Shown: in pieces, positions 61,910 through 64,000 of the stretch | Position numbering within the stretch: position 1 is the first letter of the stretch | How the letters are laid out: each line of letters begins with the position of its first letter | Source of the DNA: Varroa destructor | Taxonomy: Eukaryota > Arthropoda > Arachnida > Mesostigmata > Varroidae | Length of the DNA stretch: 64,000 bases | NCBI RefSeq assembly: GCF_002443255.2 | Contig: NW_019211454.1 | Location: 15,798,243-15,862,242 of the forward strand | Reading direction: 5' to 3' | Made by a program: the position numbers and the translations under genes | Notes under the pieces: model-generated | What the model was told of the DNA's origin: nothing | Databases searched by the model: none | What the model saw: the letters and a program-made list of their open reading frames with translations, nothing else

Positions 61910-62480
61910 GTTACTCAAATTAATTTCTTAAAACTTAAAAATAAAAAGTGAAGGATTAAATTTAACGAATGTGTTTTGTAATTGATGCTAATGATGGGAT
62001 TCAGCAGAGGAGAGGAACGGGTTCGTAGGTTTAATGGATAAATGTGATATCGCCCGATTTCCACGACTTTGCGCCCCCTTTAAATAAAAACAGAAACGTC
62101 CGCTAACGTATTCATAGTCAGGCGCGCTTCGTTCATTATAAAAACTACTAGACAATCCACACCAGCTCCTACTAAGCAAGCTCAATTCGGTTGTGTGTGC
62201 GTCAAAGTGCAACATATAATAAAATGTCATATCTGAGAGTTACTGCCTAAAGTGGATATGTGGATAAGAACTTATTGCTGAATATTGGGAATCGGAGTGA
62301 GTCGCTTTCATCGTCTGTGTATTACAGGTAGACTTCTTAAGTGTTTTTTCTTTCCTACATCGAGTAACTACTGACAATAAATGTATGCCTCAAATAGAAG
62401 CCACGAATAAAAGTCACGCACTTAAAACAATCAACGAAGTTTTGGCTGGGGTTTTCATTGTTGCTATCTTGATTTCACAA
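61910..62480. other. No recognised gene between mariner and ALDH relics
   Basis: A minus frame at 62230-61988 (80 codons) shows no motif. I looked for the missing 3' half of the plus-strand ALDH copy here and did not find recognisable segments. Confidence 0.4.
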
Positions 62481-62489
62481 TATGGGAGT

Positions 62490-63313
62490 TTTCCCTCAAT
62501 AGGAGCCCCACGACGATTTTGAAGCGTCCAAAAGTGCCTGTCGTGCATCAATCAGACAGGTGTTTACCTGAACAGTGCCCGCAACGATTTCTTATGTGAA
62601 TTTCTGTATCATATTCACAATGTGTCGTAAATAGCAGCTTCTAGACCACAGGCACTCCTGCCGGCAAGTTCAGTTGCCTTCCAATGCATGTCCCGATAAG
62701 CGATACTTCAGCATTTATGTGATGGCTTTCACCAATGCTTGTGAGTACGCCACATAACGTTATTATTACTATACCGCTAGGGAAACAAGCTTCCTTCGTT
62801 GAACTGGTGAGATTTAGGGGTATCAACAGAGCCTGTTCCGGCGTCTTCATAACTGTAGCACAGCCTGCGGCCACTGCGGCTGATTGCTTAAGACAGGATA
62901 AGAACATGGAAAAGTTGCATGGTAGAGTTTTATCCCACGCTTTAACAGGTTCGTAGCGGGTGTAAGGAAAATGCTTCTCGTCAACTGAGACCATATAGCC
63001 GTAAATCTTATCAGCGAGGCCGGCGTTGTAACGCAGCATTTAGGTTGTCATCCTCATGTCGCCCACAGCAAACTGGCTTGGTCTGCCGTTCTCAATAGCC
63101 ATTGTCCCGATAGATAGAATCAGTTAGCCGACGTAAAAGTAGACCTCGTATAGAAGCGTCCACTCATAATCCACGGTGAGCAGACTTGAATGCCGCGCTG
63201 CAGTGATCGTTTTATCAACCTCGGCCTCTTCAGATTCCTGAAGCGATGTTTACGAGCTGACCATTGATGTAATCCACCTCCGGGTTGATGACGGCCTTCG
63301 GAAGCCCCTTCAT
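62490..63313 (-). pseudogene. Aldehyde dehydrogenase (ALDH1/2-type) relic with internal deletion
   Basis: On the minus strand an ATG at 63313-63311 starts LPKAVINPEVDYINGQLV, typical of an ALDH1/2 amino end, with a stop (63232-63230) soon after. DKTITAARH and the frame-shifted VDAS-x-RGLLL region follow, then NGRPSQFAVGDMRM. From 63039 to 62641 the frame stays open for 132 codons: RYNAGLADKIYG, KHFPYTRYEPV, PCNFSMFLSCLK (the catalytic-site asparagine kept, the usual tryptophan before it changed), AAGCATVMK (lysine kept), EACFPSGIV, and IGTCIG where the family has the T-G-S-T-E cofactor loop. Roughly residues 265-450, including the catalytic glutamate and cysteine, are missing. An AGTVQVNTC segment from near the carboxyl end resumes at about 62,583. 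No introns are seen over about 260 codons, which suggests a retrocopy, though no poly-A tail is clear. The copy is non-functional. Confidence 0.88.
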
Positions 63314-63319
63314 TAAACT

Positions 63320-64000
63320 CCTAAGTCCTTGAACAGTACGGGAAAAAAAGACTGCTCTACGCAAAACTTCCAATCAGTATCCAGTAAATCTATGAGCCGA
63401 GTAATCACTTAGGTCACTGTGCAGTTTCATTAACCTCCCCCTAGTACCAACATTTAGCAAATCGATCCCCAATTATTGACCCGCCGTACGCCATTTTCCT
63501 CACCTGCTTCTTTCTGTTATTATATGAACTGTTTGTATTGATGTCCCAACCCATTAACCAGGTGTGTTATAAACAGAACTTACGATGCTTACACATTACG
63601 ATTAAACCGTATCAAAATTAAAAGATAAAATACGTCAACGAACAAGCCAATAGGCATAGAGGACTCGTAAAAAAAATCTGAAGGTGAATATTGGCCCAGT
63701 AACTCATATGATATCAATGAGTAATTGTCAATACATGCTGGCAAGGTTAGAGATGTACAAGGAACAGGTATAGTGACATACACCTGCTTTCATATTAGCG
63801 GTTGGCTTCCACGCAAGTCACTGCCACATGCAAATCTCCAGCAGATTTCGATCACGTTTGGGTCCACGAATCTGACATCGACACACCTGAGCAACTAGTA
63901 TACTTGTCACTGTAATAATGGGACGGCTTTTCCTTGCCAATGTTTAGGACAATTGGTCCTACGGTGATACCGGCCGGCGAGCTGTGTCAAGGACGAATCA
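63320..64000. other. No recognised gene
   Basis: A minus frame at 63783-63589 (64 codons) is unrecognised. No promoter or upstream exon for the adjacent ALDH relic is visible. Confidence 0.4.

Noticed and set aside
1..64000. CRISPR arrays, prokaryotic operons, prophage
   Set aside because: No regularly spaced repeats, no ribosome-binding-site-led long frames and no phage gene order. The window is eukaryotic in character.

Overview
The window reads as eukaryotic nuclear DNA, most likely from an arthropod. This is inferred from a mariner-family transposon relic, an ionotropic-receptor-like gene relic, abundant short simple repeats and the lack of any compact gene arrangement. No open frame exceeds about 185 codons, there are no operons, and no rRNA, tRNA or CRISPR array is visible. 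A mite or other chelicerate would fit, but I cannot place the species from sequence alone. I see no intact gene with a recognisable product anywhere in the 64 kb. It looks like an intergenic or long intronic region carrying gene and transposon fossils.

From 1 to about 44,700 nothing is recognisable as a known gene. This part holds a long (AT)n microsatellite (3208-3267), several near-perfect hairpins (2470-2509, 4038-4081, 17725-17767, 23084-23135, 26469-26519), two small duplications (30522-30563 and 31240-31277), minor simple repeats, and three short open frames that could be unrecognised exons on the minus strand (near 12.1, 19.2 and 27.0 kb).

At 44,752-45,180 (+) there is a broken ionotropic receptor / ionotropic glutamate receptor-like channel segment. 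It runs from M1 through the pore region to M3 and then breaks by frameshift and stops at the start of the second ligand-binding lobe. From 45 to 60 kb there is a 31-bp-stem palindrome (52149-52234), a C14 tract (53293-53306), a (TTG)n repeat (59165-59203), and two unrecognised open frames (50467-50655 minus, and 56118-56381 plus with one internal stop).

The right end is the richest part. Two decayed aldehyde dehydrogenase (ALDH1/2 superfamily) relics point towards each other: one on the plus strand (about 60,180-60,639) and one on the minus strand (about 63,313-62,490). A mariner transposase relic on the minus strand (about 61,645-60,640) directly abuts the first ALDH relic. The two ALDH relics share subfamily signatures, such as a FAVGD motif followed by an AGLADK motif, so they appear to be dead members of one expanded family.

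The most unusual pattern is a set of sequence-unrelated hairpins with 15-21 bp near-perfect stems and 9-11 nt loops. I read these as likely short-range template-switch mutations or unknown small hairpin loci. No search or folding program could be run, so all assignments rest on motifs read by eye.
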